Positions 54,699 to 63,209 of a DNA stretch of 64,000 nucleotides are shown here, piece by piece (the stretch's first letter is position 1; the number at the start of each line of letters is the position of its first letter). This stretch comes from Streptomyces fuscichromogenes. GTDB taxonomy: Bacteria > Actinomycetota > Actinomycetes > Streptomycetales > Streptomycetaceae. Location: positions 1 to 64,000 of the forward strand of contig NZ_BMML01000004.1 in NCBI RefSeq assembly GCF_014645815.1, given 5' to 3'. The position numbers and the translations under genes were made by a program. Below the pieces are notes generated by a model. The model had not been told where the DNA came from. It saw nothing but the letters and a program-made list of their open reading frames with translations, and made no database searches.

Positions 54699-57179
54699 TT
54701 ACGACAGCTTGATCAGCGAGTAGTCGTCGCAGTAACCGGCCGCCGAACCGGAGTTCTTGTAGCAGTAGACACCGGCGGAGGTGGTGGAGACGCCCGTGGT
54801 GAAGAAGATGGGCTGCTGGGCGTAGGACGTGGTCGAGTTCCGCAGGTACGTCTCCGTACCGCCGAAGCTCTTCACGCCCACCGCGACCTCCTCACCGGCG
54901 GTGGCCACCTTGGCCCAGCCGGTCAGCAGATAGGTGCTGCCGGCGGTGAGACCGCTCACCGTCTGGATGGCGCCGCTGGCACTGACCCCGGTCTGGAGCG
55001 CGTAGCTGCCGGAGCGCGCGTTGGAGGCGACCACGCTGGACGCCGTGCCGGTCGACTGGGCCCAGGGGGTCAGGGCGCCGGTCTCGTAGCCCGGGTTGGT
55101 GACGGCGTTGGTGGCGGAGGACAGCGGCTCCACTGAGAGGTCGTCGCAGTAACCGGCCCCGCTGCCACCGGCGTTCTTCCAGCAGTAGACCGTCGCCGTG
55201 GTGCTCGACGAACCGGTGGTGAAGAGTACCGCCGCCTGGCTGTAGGCCGTGGTGGCGATGTTGGTGTAGGTCTCCGTGCCGCCGAAGTTCTTCACGCCGA
55301 TCGCGAGGGTCTCGCCCGCGGTGGCGACCTTGGCCCAGCCGGTCAGCAGATAGGTGGTGCTCGGGCTGAGGCCGGTCAGGGCCTGGTTGGCGCCGCTGCC
55401 GGCGGCGGTGGTGGTGAGCGCGTCGCTGCCGGTGTGGGCATTGGCCGCGGTCACCGAGGAGGCGTTGCCGCTGGCCTGGGTCCAGGGGCTCAACGCGCCT
55501 GACTCGAAGCCCGCGTTGGAGAGCAGGTTGCCGCCGGTGCCGTTGTAGGCGCCGATGTTCGGGGCGGCCGTGGCGGAGACGGCGTTGCCGAAGGCGTCCT
55601 GGCCGCCGTTGGAGCTGATCACCGTGCCGGCCCGGATCACCGGGGAGGACGCGTGCACCTGGTAGGCGTTCTTGCCGGTGTACGAGGACGAGGTGTTGGC
55701 GTTGCCCGGGTTGCGGAACTCGGGGTCGGCGGTCACCTTCGCCGCGTCGGCGGGCTCGCGGGACGGGTGGTTGCCGTAGAAGAGGTTGTTGGAGTAGGTC
55801 GAGGTGCCGGTGGTGGTGAAGTAGTTGCCGGAGCCGTAGTTGAAGACGGCGTTGTTCTGGAAGGACAGGGCGCCGCTGATGGACGTGCCGGAGCGGGAGT
55901 ACAGGATCGGGGTGCTCAGGCCGTCCCGGACGGAGAAGGTGTTGTTGTAGAACAGCGGGACGGCGGACGAGCTGCCGCTCTGGTTCGGGACGCCGCCCAC
56001 GAAGTGCAGGACGCCGGCGCCGTGGGTCTGGGTGCCGGAGGTGGGGCAGCCGGAGTTGCTGCCGTCGTTCTCGCTGATGTTGTAGCGGACCACCGTGCCG
56101 TCGCTGGGCACCGTCGAGGTGGGCTCGTTGGCGATGGTGAAGGGCGGCATCACCAGCAGGAAGCCGCCGAGGTTCTGGTGGCTGTAGTTGTACTGGAACG
56201 TGGTGTTGTGGTTGCCCCAGTCCACGTCGAAGCCGGTGCCGTCGGCGCCGTTGACGTGGCAGTAGACCTCGTTGTTCTGGACGACGGTGTTGCTGCTGCC
56301 GGACATCCAGATGCCGGCGGAGGCGCCGTTGCAGTACTGGCCGGACGGCGGGCAGGTGGACTTGGCGCCGCCGTAGCCCGCCTTGTTGCCGTCGATCAGG
56401 GCGCCGTCGTTCTTCACGACGAGGATGTCGTCGGCGCCGTCGTAGGTCATCGTGTTGTTGCGGATGACGGTGTTCGTGGTCAGGCCGGTGCCCTGGCCGT
56501 CCCCGTCGGGGGTGACGGCGACGGCGATCCGGTCGACGTGGTCGAAGGTGTTGTTCTCGACGACGACGTCGTCCCAGGTGGAGACGGGGGTGGTGTGGTC
56601 GGTCTGGACGCCGACGCCCGCGTTGGTGGAGTACCAGCCGCCGCCGTAGCCCGCGATGTTGTGGATGTACATGTCGTGCACGCGGATGTGGTGCAGGACC
56701 CCGCCGGAGCTGTTCTCGGCGAGGACGCCGGAGCGGTAGGCGGGCGAGGAGGCGTTGTCGACCAGCTCAAGGCCGCCGATGTCCCAGTACTGCTGGTTGA
56801 GCAGCTTGATGACCGCGCCGGTGGCGCCGGCCGCGTCGATGACCGGCTTGGCGCCGGAGCCGTAGGAACTGATCGAGATGTTGCTGCCGGAGGCTCCCGA
56901 GCCGCCCGGGGTGAGCTGGCCGGTGCAGGTGGTGCCGGCCTTGAACAGGATGCTGTCGCCTGCGGCGAAGGTGGTGCTGTTGACGCCGCCGACCGCGTTC
57001 CAGGGGCTGGCCTGGGTGCCGGTGCCGTTGCTGGAGGCCGAGCAGTCGACGTAGTAGGTGGTGCCGGCCGCGTGCGCGGCGGTGGCCGGGACGAGCAGCG
57101 CGCCCGCGAGGGTGGCCAGAAGAGTCAGCACGCGGGCTGTTCGACTGGCCGGACTCACGGATGATCTGCGACGCTTCAT
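54699..57179 (-). CDS. Secreted right-handed beta-helix protein with two C-terminal tandem modules
   Basis: 826 aa. Sec signal peptide (RTARVLTLLATLAGALLVPATAAHA), then a parallel beta-helix (~40-550) with recurrent VVENNTFDHVDR, VIRNNTMTYDG, VVQNNEVYC and FYNNTFSV turns, as in pectate lyases and related polysaccharide-active enzymes. Two ~130-aa homologous modules follow (~558-690 and ~696-826), each starting NxGxExGALxPWxQ, containing STTYLLTGWAKVATAGE / STYLLTGWAKVATAGE and ending YCDDLS / YCDDYS; they look like carbohydrate-binding (CBM4/22-type) jelly rolls. ATG 57179 has AAGGAG 7 nt upstream. Likely acts on plant or algal polysaccharide outside the cell; the exact substrate is unknown. 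Confidence 0.8.
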   Translation of the reverse strand: MKRRRSSVSPASRTARVLTLLATLAGALLVPATAAHAAGTTYYVDCSASSNGTGTQASPWNAVGGVNSTTFAAGDSILFKAGTTCTGQLTPGGSGASGSNISISSYGSGAKPVIDAAGATGAVIKLLNQQYWDIGGLELVDNASSPAYRSGVLAENSSGGVLHHIRVHDMYIHNIAGYGGGWYSTNAGVGVQTDHTTPVSTWDDVVVENNTFDHVDRIAVAVTPDGDGQGTGLTTNTVIRNNTMTYDGADDILVVKNDGALIDGNKAGYGGAKSTCPPSGQYCNGASAGIWMSGSSNTVVQNNEVYCHVNGADGTGFDVDWGNHNTTFQYNYSHQNLGGFLLVMPPFTIANEPTSTVPSDGTVVRYNISENDGSNSGCPTSGTQTHGAGVLHFVGGVPNQSGSSSAVPLFYNNTFSVRDGLSTPILYSRSGTSISGALSFQNNAVFNYGSGNYFTTTGTSTYSNNLFYGNHPSREPADAAKVTADPEFRNPGNANTSSSYTGKNAYQVHASSPVIRAGTVISSNGGQDAFGNAVSATAAPNIGAYNGTGGNLLSNAGFESGALSPWTQASGNASSVTAANAHTGSDALTTTAAGSGANQALTGLSPSTTYLLTGWAKVATAGETLAIGVKNFGGTETYTNIATTAYSQAAVLFTTGSSSTTATVYCWKNAGGSGAGYCDDLSVEPLSSATNAVTNPGYETGALTPWAQSTGTASSVVASNARSGSYALQTGVSASGAIQTVSGLTAGSTYLLTGWAKVATAGEEVAVGVKSFGGTETYLRNSTTSYAQQPIFFTTGVSTTSAGVYCYKNSGSAAGYCDDYSLIKLS

Positions 57180-57306
57180 TGCGACGCTCCTTGGTGAGAG
57201 TGAGTGTCCTCCGAAAAACCGGGCGGGTCCGTTGCCGCGGGCCCGTCCGGGGTCTTGTGGGGTAGCAGAAGAGGTACAGCGCGGACCGTTCGCGGCCGCG
57301 GGTGCG

Positions 57307-57402
57307 TGGGGGCTGGTCGCGCAGTTCCCCGCGCCCCTTTCGGGGCGCGACCAGTGGACGCACCTTCTTGGGGGCGCGGGGAGCTGCGCGAGCAACCCCC
57401 AC
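57307..57402. terminator. Paired inverted copies of the Streptomyces dispersed hairpin repeat
   Basis: Copy 1 (57307-57353) has GGTCGCGCAGTTCCCCGCGC plus a CCCC-TTT-CGGGG hairpin; copy 2 (57370-57402) is the same element inverted (GCGCGGGGAGCTGCGCGAGC). Together they can form a ~31-bp stem downstream of the galactonate dehydratase-like gene, a likely terminator. Same element as at 46166-46208. Confidence 0.75.
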
Positions 57403-57429
57403 CGGCCCGCAGCCGAGTCGCTGGCGTCG

Positions 57430-58575
57430 CTACCAGGACGCCAGCGAGCCGTCCGTGTTCCGCCACACCGGGTTGCGCCAGCGGTGCCCCTTCTCCGCCG
57501 CTTTCCTGATCACCGTCTCGTCGATCTCGATGCCGAGGCCGGGCCCGGTGAGCCGGTCGATGTAGCCGTCCTTCACCTCGAACGGCGAGGAATCGGCCAG
57601 ATAGCCGAGCAGGCCGCTGCTGTCGCCGTAGCCGATGCCCAGGGACTGTTCCTGGATGAGGAAGTTCGGGATGGCGAAGTCGAGTTGGAGGCTCGCGGCG
57701 AGGGCGATGGGGCCGAGGGGGCAGTGCGGGGCGACGAGGACGTCGTACGCCTCGGCCATCGCCGCGATGCGACGCGTCTCCGAGATGCCGCCCGCGTGGC
57801 TGATGTCGGGCTGGGCCACCGCGATCCCGTCGCCGAGGACGTCACGGAAGTCCCAGCGGGAGAAGAGGCGTTCGCCCGTGGCGATGGGGATGGACGTGGC
57901 GCGCACCACCTCGCCGAGGTCGCGGGTGAACTCCGGCAGCACCGGCTCCTCCACGAACATCGGGAGCAGCGGTTCCAGGAAGGGCAGCACCCGCCGCGAC
58001 ATCGCCCCGCTGAAGCGGCCGTGGAAGTCCAGCGCCAGGTCCCGGTCGGGGCCGATCGCCTCGCGGACCGCCGTCACCCGGTCCACGATCGCGGCGATCG
58101 CGGCCGGCGTCGCCAGCGGCTCCAGCTGGGCGCACGGGTTCATCTTCACGGCCGTCAGACCCTTGGCCACCTGGCCGGCCGCCGACTCGGCGAGTTCCTC
58201 GGGCGTCTCGCCGTACAGCCAGCCGTAGATGCGGACGCGGTCGCGGACATGGCCGCCGAGGAGCTGGTGCACGGGGACGCCGTGGGTCTTGCCGGCGATG
58301 TCCCACAGGGCCTGGTCGATGCCGGCGAGGGCGCTGCTGAGCACCGGGCCGCCCCGGTAGAAGCCGCCCTTGGCGAGCATCTGCCAGTGCTCCTCGATAC
58401 GGGCCGGGTCCTGGCCGAGGAGGTGGTCGAACATCTCCTCCACGGCCTTCGCCGTCGTGTGCGCCTTGCCCTCGACGACGGGCTCTCCCCAGCCGGAAAC
58501 GCCCTCGTCGGTGTCGACGCGCAGGAACAGCCAGCGCGGCTCGACGAAGAACAGCTCGTATCCGGTGATTTTCAT
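57430..58575 (-). CDS. Galactonate dehydratase-like enolase-superfamily enzyme
   Basis: 381 aa, mandelate racemase/muconate lactonizing superfamily, very close in pattern to D-galactonate dehydratase (DgoD). Metal ligands in LALDFHGRFS (Asp, and the acid/base His of the D-x-H motif), FVEEPVLPEF (Glu) and IATGERLF (Glu); catalytic His in LVAPHCPLGPIALAAS. Dehydrates a sugar acid to a 2-keto-3-deoxy acid. Probably co-transcribed with the upstream SDR (70-nt gap), which could supply the aldonate or lactone (inference). Confidence 0.88.
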   Translation of the reverse strand: MKITGYELFFVEPRWLFLRVDTDEGVSGWGEPVVEGKAHTTAKAVEEMFDHLLGQDPARIEEHWQMLAKGGFYRGGPVLSSALAGIDQALWDIAGKTHGVPVHQLLGGHVRDRVRIYGWLYGETPEELAESAAGQVAKGLTAVKMNPCAQLEPLATPAAIAAIVDRVTAVREAIGPDRDLALDFHGRFSGAMSRRVLPFLEPLLPMFVEEPVLPEFTRDLGEVVRATSIPIATGERLFSRWDFRDVLGDGIAVAQPDISHAGGISETRRIAAMAEAYDVLVAPHCPLGPIALAASLQLDFAIPNFLIQEQSLGIGYGDSSGLLGYLADSSPFEVKDGYIDRLTGPGLGIEIDETVIRKAAEKGHRWRNPVWRNTDGSLASW

Positions 58576-58645
58576 GGTGCGGGACCTCCGGGTCCGCGGG
58601 CACGACGGCCCGGGGCGGTGACGTACGAGGAAGGGGAGTCGCGGG

Positions 58646-59410
58646 CTACTCGTCGGCGCTGATGCTGCGGCCGCCGTCCACCACCAGGTTCTGGCCGGTG
58701 ACGAAGGCCGCGTCCGCGGAGCCGAGGAAGGCGACGGCGGCGGCGATGTCCTCGGGTTCGCCGATACGGCCGACCGGGGTGCGGGCGGCGGTCCGGGCGC
58801 GGTACTCGGCCGGGGCGTCCACCCACAGGCCGGTGTCGACGGCCCCGGGGACGACCGCGTTGACGCGGATCCGGCCGCCGTACTCCACCGCCAGCTGCCG
58901 TACCAGCGCGGTGACCCCGCCCTTGGCGGCCGCGTAGGCGGGGAAGCCGCTGAAGCCGAGGACGGCGTGCACCGACGAGGTGACGACGATCGCGCCGCGG
59001 GCGGCGGAGAGCAGGGGTACGGCGGCGCGGCAGCCGTAGAAGACGGAGTCGAGGGCGAGGCGGAGGTGGCCGTGCCAGGCGGCGTCGTCGAGTTCGTGGA
59101 CGGCGCCGGGCAGGTTGCGGCCGGCGTTGAGGTGCAGGAGGTCCAGGCGGCCGGTCCACTGCTCGGCGGCCCGGACCGCGTGCGGCCAGGCTTCGGGGTC
59201 GGTCACGTCCAGGGCGCGGTGGCGGGCGTCGCCGCCCTTGGCGCGGACCTCCTCGGCGACCCGGGCGGCGCCCTCCTCGTCCACGTCGGTGACCAGGACG
59301 GACGCGCCCTCTGCGGCCAGCCGGTGGGCGGTGGCGGCGCCGATGCCGGAGGCGGCGGCGGTGAGCAGGGCGGTGTGCCCGGCGTAGCGGGTGGCGATGG
59401 TGCGGCTCAT
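58646..59410 (-). CDS. SDR-family sugar dehydrogenase-like oxidoreductase
   Basis: 254-aa classical SDR. GHTALLTAAASGIGAATAHRL cofactor motif (Ala in place of the usual first Gly), Asp in VLVTDVDEEG (NAD preference), NAG in LHLNAGRNLPG, Ser in VVTSSVHAVLG and YAAAK (Tyr-xxx-Lys), NAVVPGAVDTGLW. Operon with galactonate dehydratase-like gene under a LacI regulator suggests oxidation of an aldose such as galactose or an L-sugar (inference). Confidence 0.85.
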   Translation of the reverse strand: MSRTIATRYAGHTALLTAAASGIGAATAHRLAAEGASVLVTDVDEEGAARVAEEVRAKGGDARHRALDVTDPEAWPHAVRAAEQWTGRLDLLHLNAGRNLPGAVHELDDAAWHGHLRLALDSVFYGCRAAVPLLSAARGAIVVTSSVHAVLGFSGFPAYAAAKGGVTALVRQLAVEYGGRIRVNAVVPGAVDTGLWVDAPAEYRARTAARTPVGRIGEPEDIAAAVAFLGSADAAFVTGQNLVVDGGRSISADE

Positions 59411-59458
59411 GGGGTTCCTCTCGGTGCGACCGGCGGCTCGGTCATCCCGTTAGGTTCG

Positions 59459-60505
59459 TCAGTCTGGTCTTCCGCCCGGCTCGGCCGGGGGAGCGGTGGA
59501 GCCGCGGCGGACCAGCCGCGGCTCGGTGGGGACGATCACGTCCCCGGGGGACTTGCCCTCGATCTCGGCGACCAGAGCGTCGACGGCGGCGGTGCCCAGG
59601 TCGTACAGGGGCATCGCGACGGTGGTGAGGGAGGGGGTGAGGTAACCGGCGACCGGGAGATCGTCGTTGCCGACCAGCGAGACGTCCTGCGGGACCCGCA
59701 GGCCGAGTTCGCCGATCGCGTGCAGTGCGCCGATCGCCTGGGCCAGCGAGCTGGTGTACAGCGCGGTGACCGGCGGGCGGTGCTCGGTGGGTGCGAGCAG
59801 TTCGCGGGCGGCCGCGGCGCCGCCCTCCTCGGTGAAGTCCCCGGCGGCGACCGGCGCGGCGAGCAGTCCCAGCTCGGCGGCGCGGTCGAGGAACGCCTGT
59901 TTGCGGTCCTCGCTGGGCGCGATGCCGGCGGGGCCCGCGACATGGCCCACCACGCGGTGGCCGAGCTCGTGCAGGTGGTCGAGCGCGGTGACGCTGGAAC
60001 GGGCCACGTCCATGGTGACGTTGCGCCCCGAGCCCTCGACCGCGCGGTTGAGGAACACATGCGGGACGGGGCTGCGGCGCAGTGTCTCCAGAAGCGGATG
60101 GCCGGGGCGGGCGGAGGCGATCAGCAGCCCGTCCACGCGGCCTTCCTTGACCAGGTCGTTGAAGGTCTCGTCGGCTTCCTGCCCGTCGAAGTCCTCGGCG
60201 AGCAGCGAGAGATAGCCCAGCTCACGGGCGCGCTGGTAGGCGCCGCGGGAGATGGTCACGTACGTCGGGTTGCCGAGGGACGGGACCAGCAGGGCCAGGG
60301 CGTGGGTGCTCGCGCCGGCCAGGGCTCGGGCGCCGGAGTGCGGGCGGTAGCCGAGGGCCTCGGCCACCTCGTGGATGCGCGCTCTGGTCTCGGGGCGGAC
60401 GGACAGGTCCTGGCGTCCGTTGAGCACCTTGGACACGGTCGCCTTGGAGACACCGGCTTCCCTGGCGACATCCACCAGCCTGGCCCGTACTGGCTGATCG
60501 GGCAC
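59459..60505 (-). CDS. LacI-family transcriptional regulator
   Basis: 348 aa. N-terminal LacI headpiece RLVDVAREAGVSKATVSKVL with hinge YRPHSGARALAG, then a type-1 periplasmic-like effector domain (ALLVPSLGNPTYVTISRGAY, GLLIASARPGHPLLE, VVGHVAGPAGIAPSEDRKQAF, VSLVGNDDLPVAGYLTPSLTTV). GTG 60505 has GGAGGA upstream. Divergent from the sugar ABC operon and upstream of the SDR-dehydratase genes; expected to repress both and itself, with a sugar or sugar acid as inducer. Confidence 0.92.
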   Translation of the reverse strand: MPDQPVRARLVDVAREAGVSKATVSKVLNGRQDLSVRPETRARIHEVAEALGYRPHSGARALAGASTHALALLVPSLGNPTYVTISRGAYQRARELGYLSLLAEDFDGQEADETFNDLVKEGRVDGLLIASARPGHPLLETLRRSPVPHVFLNRAVEGSGRNVTMDVARSSVTALDHLHELGHRVVGHVAGPAGIAPSEDRKQAFLDRAAELGLLAAPVAAGDFTEEGGAAAARELLAPTEHRPPVTALYTSSLAQAIGALHAIGELGLRVPQDVSLVGNDDLPVAGYLTPSLTTVAMPLYDLGTAAVDALVAEIEGKSPGDVIVPTEPRLVRRGSTAPPAEPGGRPD

Positions 60506-60541
60506 TGCGATTCCTCCAAGCGGTCGGTTGTGTTTGAGCTC

Positions 60542-60597
60542 TTGACACCTTCTGGCGCCGCAACCTAGCGTTCGCCGAAGTCTTGGTCAACCGGTTT
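60542..60597. promoter_or_regulatory. Overlapping divergent promoters and LacI-type palindrome
   Basis: Plus strand: TTGACA (60542-60547), 18 bp, TAGCGT (60566-60571). Minus strand: TTGACC (60590-60585), 17 bp, TAGGTT (60567-60562). The two -10 elements share bases 60566-60567, so only one polymerase can bind at a time. AACCGGTT (60589-60596) overlaps the minus -35 and has the central CG step expected of LacI-family operators. Confidence 0.75.
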
Positions 60598-60604
60598 CCT
60601 CAAG

Positions 60605-60625
60605 TGGATATCAGTGATATATCCA
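60605..60625. promoter_or_regulatory. 21-bp inverted repeat in the lacI-ABC gap
   Basis: TGGATAT-CAGTGAT-ATATCCA: perfect 7-bp arms, 7-bp spacer, strikingly AT-rich for this genome. Probable second operator, perhaps for a GntR-type or other regulator. Confidence 0.6.
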
Positions 60626-60670
60626 TGCAGACCAGGCCGAAACGGCAGGGCTGAAACTCGCCATCGGCGA

Positions 60671-60813
60671 CCGGTTCGAAACCCCGACCGGCCCGACCCC
60701 CGGACCGTCCGAAACCCCGACCGGTCCCCCCGTCCGACGCCCCCGTCCCCTGCTCCCCCCGCTTCCCCCCACTGTGTTCGCAATACCAAACTCGGTTCGA
60801 AATGCCGACCGAG
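60671..60813 (+). repeat. Three copies of a 21-bp element in the leader of the sugar ABC operon
   Basis: Copies at 60671-60691, 60704-60724 and about 60792-60812 share YCGAAAYSCCGACCG. Each is also a partial inverted repeat (for example CCGGT-N11-ACCGG in copy 1 and CTCGGT-N11-ACCGAG in copy 3). Copies 1 and 2 are 33 bp apart, copies 2 and 3 are 88 bp apart. Confidence 0.75.
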
Positions 60814-60873
60814 CTCAGTCGCTCCGCAAACAATGAGATGTCGGCCCGTGCCGACGAATGGGTGAGGTGTGCA

Positions 60874-62142
60874 ATGAAGCGCTCCGGGAGACTGCTCGCA
60901 GTCGCCACCACGGTCGCCGCCCTGGCGACCACGCTCGCCGCCTGTGGCGGTGGCTCCGGCTCGTCCTCCTCGGACGGCAAGGTCCACATCAAGGTCGAGG
61001 CGTGGAAGGGCGGCGGCGCGGAGCCCGCGAACGTCGCGGAGATCAACAAGGCCTTCGAGAAGGCCCACCCCGACATCAAGGTCGACTTCGAGTACATCAC
61101 CGCGAACGACACCTACACCCAGAAGCTCCAGCCCGAGCTGCTGGGCGGCAAGGCCGGCGACGTGATCATGGTCGACACGGACAAGATGAACAAGTGGGGC
61201 GCCTCCGGCTACCTCGCCGACCTCTCCAAGGAGTCCTGGGCGAGCAAGATCTCCGACTCCGCCAAGCCGTTCGCGACCAGCGACGGCAAGGTGCTGGCGA
61301 TGCCGATGGAGCTGATCGGCATCGGCCTGTACGCCAACATGGACCTGCTGAAGAAGGCCGGCATCACCGAAGTGCCGTCGGACTGGCCGACGTTCCTCGC
61401 CGACCTCGCCAAGGTCAAGAAGGTCGGCATCACCCCGATCGCACTGCCCGACAAGTCCGGCTGGACCGGCAGCTCCACCTTCCAGGCGATCGGCTCCACG
61501 CTCGTCTACCAGAAGAACAAGGAGTGGGACGCCGACTTCCTGGCCGGCAAGGCCTCCTTCGGCACCGACTGGAAGAGCTCGCTGGAGCAGCTGAAGACCC
61601 TTGCGGACAAGGGGTACGTCAGCTGGAAGAACGAGCTCGGCGTCGACGAGTGGTCGCAGGGCCCGCAGGACTTCAGCGCCGGCAAGAGCGCCTTCTGGTA
61701 CCAGGGCGCCTGGCAGGTCTCCAACATCGCCAAGGCCGGCTTCCCGGTCCAGTTCACCCCCTGGCCGGCCGGCGCGGCCGGCACCAAGCCCAACGCGATG
61801 CTCTTCTCCGGCACCATGTGGGGCGTCAACTCCCAGTCGCAGCACGCCGACGCGGCCAAGGAGTACGTGGACTTCTGGTCGCAGAGCGAGAACCTCGCCA
61901 AGTACCTGGACGCCGAGCACGCCGAGTCCCCCTTCACCGGCGGTACGACCCCGGACGCCACGCAGACCAAGACCTTCAACGCCGCCTTCAACGAGGGCCG
62001 TTACCGGGTCCTGCCGTCCAACTCCTGGTACGGCGCGACCGCCGAGACCGCCGTCGGCTCCAAGATCCAGGCCTATCTGCTGGGCCAGGCCTCCGAGGCG
62101 CAGACCCTGAAGGACATCCAGACGGCGGCCTCCGCCAAGTAG
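60874..62142 (+). CDS. Sugar ABC transporter substrate-binding lipoprotein
   Basis: 422 aa, SBP_bac_1 (CUT1) family. Lipoprotein signal LAVATTVAALATTLAAC followed by a Gly/Ser linker, then KVHIKVEAWKGGG, FEKAHPDIKVDFEYI, ADLSKESW, MPMELIGIGLYANMDLLKKAGI and QGAWQVSNIAKAGFPVQF. Oligosaccharide-binding type. ATG 60874 has GAGGTG upstream. First gene of the ABC operon with two permeases; no ATPase gene is seen, as usual in Streptomyces where MsiK serves many CUT1 systems. Confidence 0.9.
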   Translation: MKRSGRLLAVATTVAALATTLAACGGGSGSSSSDGKVHIKVEAWKGGGAEPANVAEINKAFEKAHPDIKVDFEYITANDTYTQKLQPELLGGKAGDVIMVDTDKMNKWGASGYLADLSKESWASKISDSAKPFATSDGKVLAMPMELIGIGLYANMDLLKKAGITEVPSDWPTFLADLAKVKKVGITPIALPDKSGWTGSSTFQAIGSTLVYQKNKEWDADFLAGKASFGTDWKSSLEQLKTLADKGYVSWKNELGVDEWSQGPQDFSAGKSAFWYQGAWQVSNIAKAGFPVQFTPWPAGAAGTKPNAMLFSGTMWGVNSQSQHADAAKEYVDFWSQSENLAKYLDAEHAESPFTGGTTPDATQTKTFNAAFNEGRYRVLPSNSWYGATAETAVGSKIQAYLLGQASEAQTLKDIQTAASAK

Positions 62143-62256
62143 ACCGGCCGACCAGTCCCGTCCCGGGACCGCCGCGGTGCGGGTGCGGCCCGCTTCCCCG
62201 CCCTTCGGGGCAGGCCCGCCCACACCGCGGTCCCCGGCCAAGGAGGATCGATCCCC

Positions 62257-63129
62257 GTGTTCCACCGTCGGCGCGCCACCATGGCCGCCTTCCTGCTCCC
62301 GGCGATCGCCGTGTACAGCGTCTTCATGCTGTATCCGCTGGTCCGGGGCTTGTACCTGAGCTTCACCGACAGCCTCGGCGGCCCGGTCGCGCACTTCGTC
62401 GGGCTCCAGCAGTACCGGGCCATGGCGGACGACCCGGCCGTCTCGGCGGCCCTGTGGCACACCGTGCTCTACGCCGTGGTGGTCGTCGTCGTGCAGAACG
62501 GCCTCGGGCTGCTGTTCGCGTCGATGCTGTTCCGCCGGCCCCGGGTCCGCCAGGCGCTCAACGTCGTCCTGCTGACGCCGACCCTGATCTCCCCGGTGAT
62601 GGCCGCGTTCATCTGGTCGTACCTGCTCGCACCCGGCGGCGGGCTGAACGGCCTGCTCGACGCGGTCGGCCTCGGCAGCCTCCGGCACGTCTGGCTGGGG
62701 GACCCGCACACCGCGCTGTACGCGGTGGCCGCCGTCAACGTCTGGATGTTCACCGGCTACTCGTGCGCCATCTTCCTCGCCAGCTACATGAGCATGCCGA
62801 CCGAACTGCTGGAGGCGGCCGCGCTGGACGGCGCCCGCGGCTGGCGGCGGTTCCGCAGCATCGAGTGGCCGCTGCTCGCCCCGGCCCTCACCGTCAACGT
62901 CACCCTCAGCCTGATCGGCTCGCTGAAGGTCTTCGAGTTCCCGCTCGTCCTGACCAACGGCGGCCCGGCCGGCGCCACCGACACCCTGACCCTGCTGGTG
63001 TACCGGAACATCTTCGGCGGCGGGAAGTTCGCCCTCGGTATCGCGCTGTCGGTACTGCTCCTGGTGACCGTGGTCGTCCTGTCCAGCGCCACCAACTCCC
63101 TGCTCAGGCTGCGCGAACGGCGCATCTGA
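62257..63129 (+). CDS. Sugar ABC transporter permease (MalF type)
   Basis: 290 aa with six predicted TM helices. TMs include TMAAFLLPAIAVYSVFMLYPL and VVVVVVQNGLGLLFASMLF; the EAA loop reads LLEAAALDGARGWRRFRSIEWP. GTG 62257 has a strong AAGGAGGA 8 nt upstream. Partner of the next gene in a CUT1 importer. Confidence 0.92.
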   Translation: MFHRRRATMAAFLLPAIAVYSVFMLYPLVRGLYLSFTDSLGGPVAHFVGLQQYRAMADDPAVSAALWHTVLYAVVVVVVQNGLGLLFASMLFRRPRVRQALNVVLLTPTLISPVMAAFIWSYLLAPGGGLNGLLDAVGLGSLRHVWLGDPHTALYAVAAVNVWMFTGYSCAIFLASYMSMPTELLEAAALDGARGWRRFRSIEWPLLAPALTVNVTLSLIGSLKVFEFPLVLTNGGPAGATDTLTLLVYRNIFGGGKFALGIALSVLLLVTVVVLSSATNSLLRLRERRI

Positions 63130-63209
63130 CGGCGCCCGTCACGTCGTACGCCCCTGACGGCGGCCCCGTGACGCCGTACGCACCTGATCGAACCGGACGG
63201 ATCGCCACC

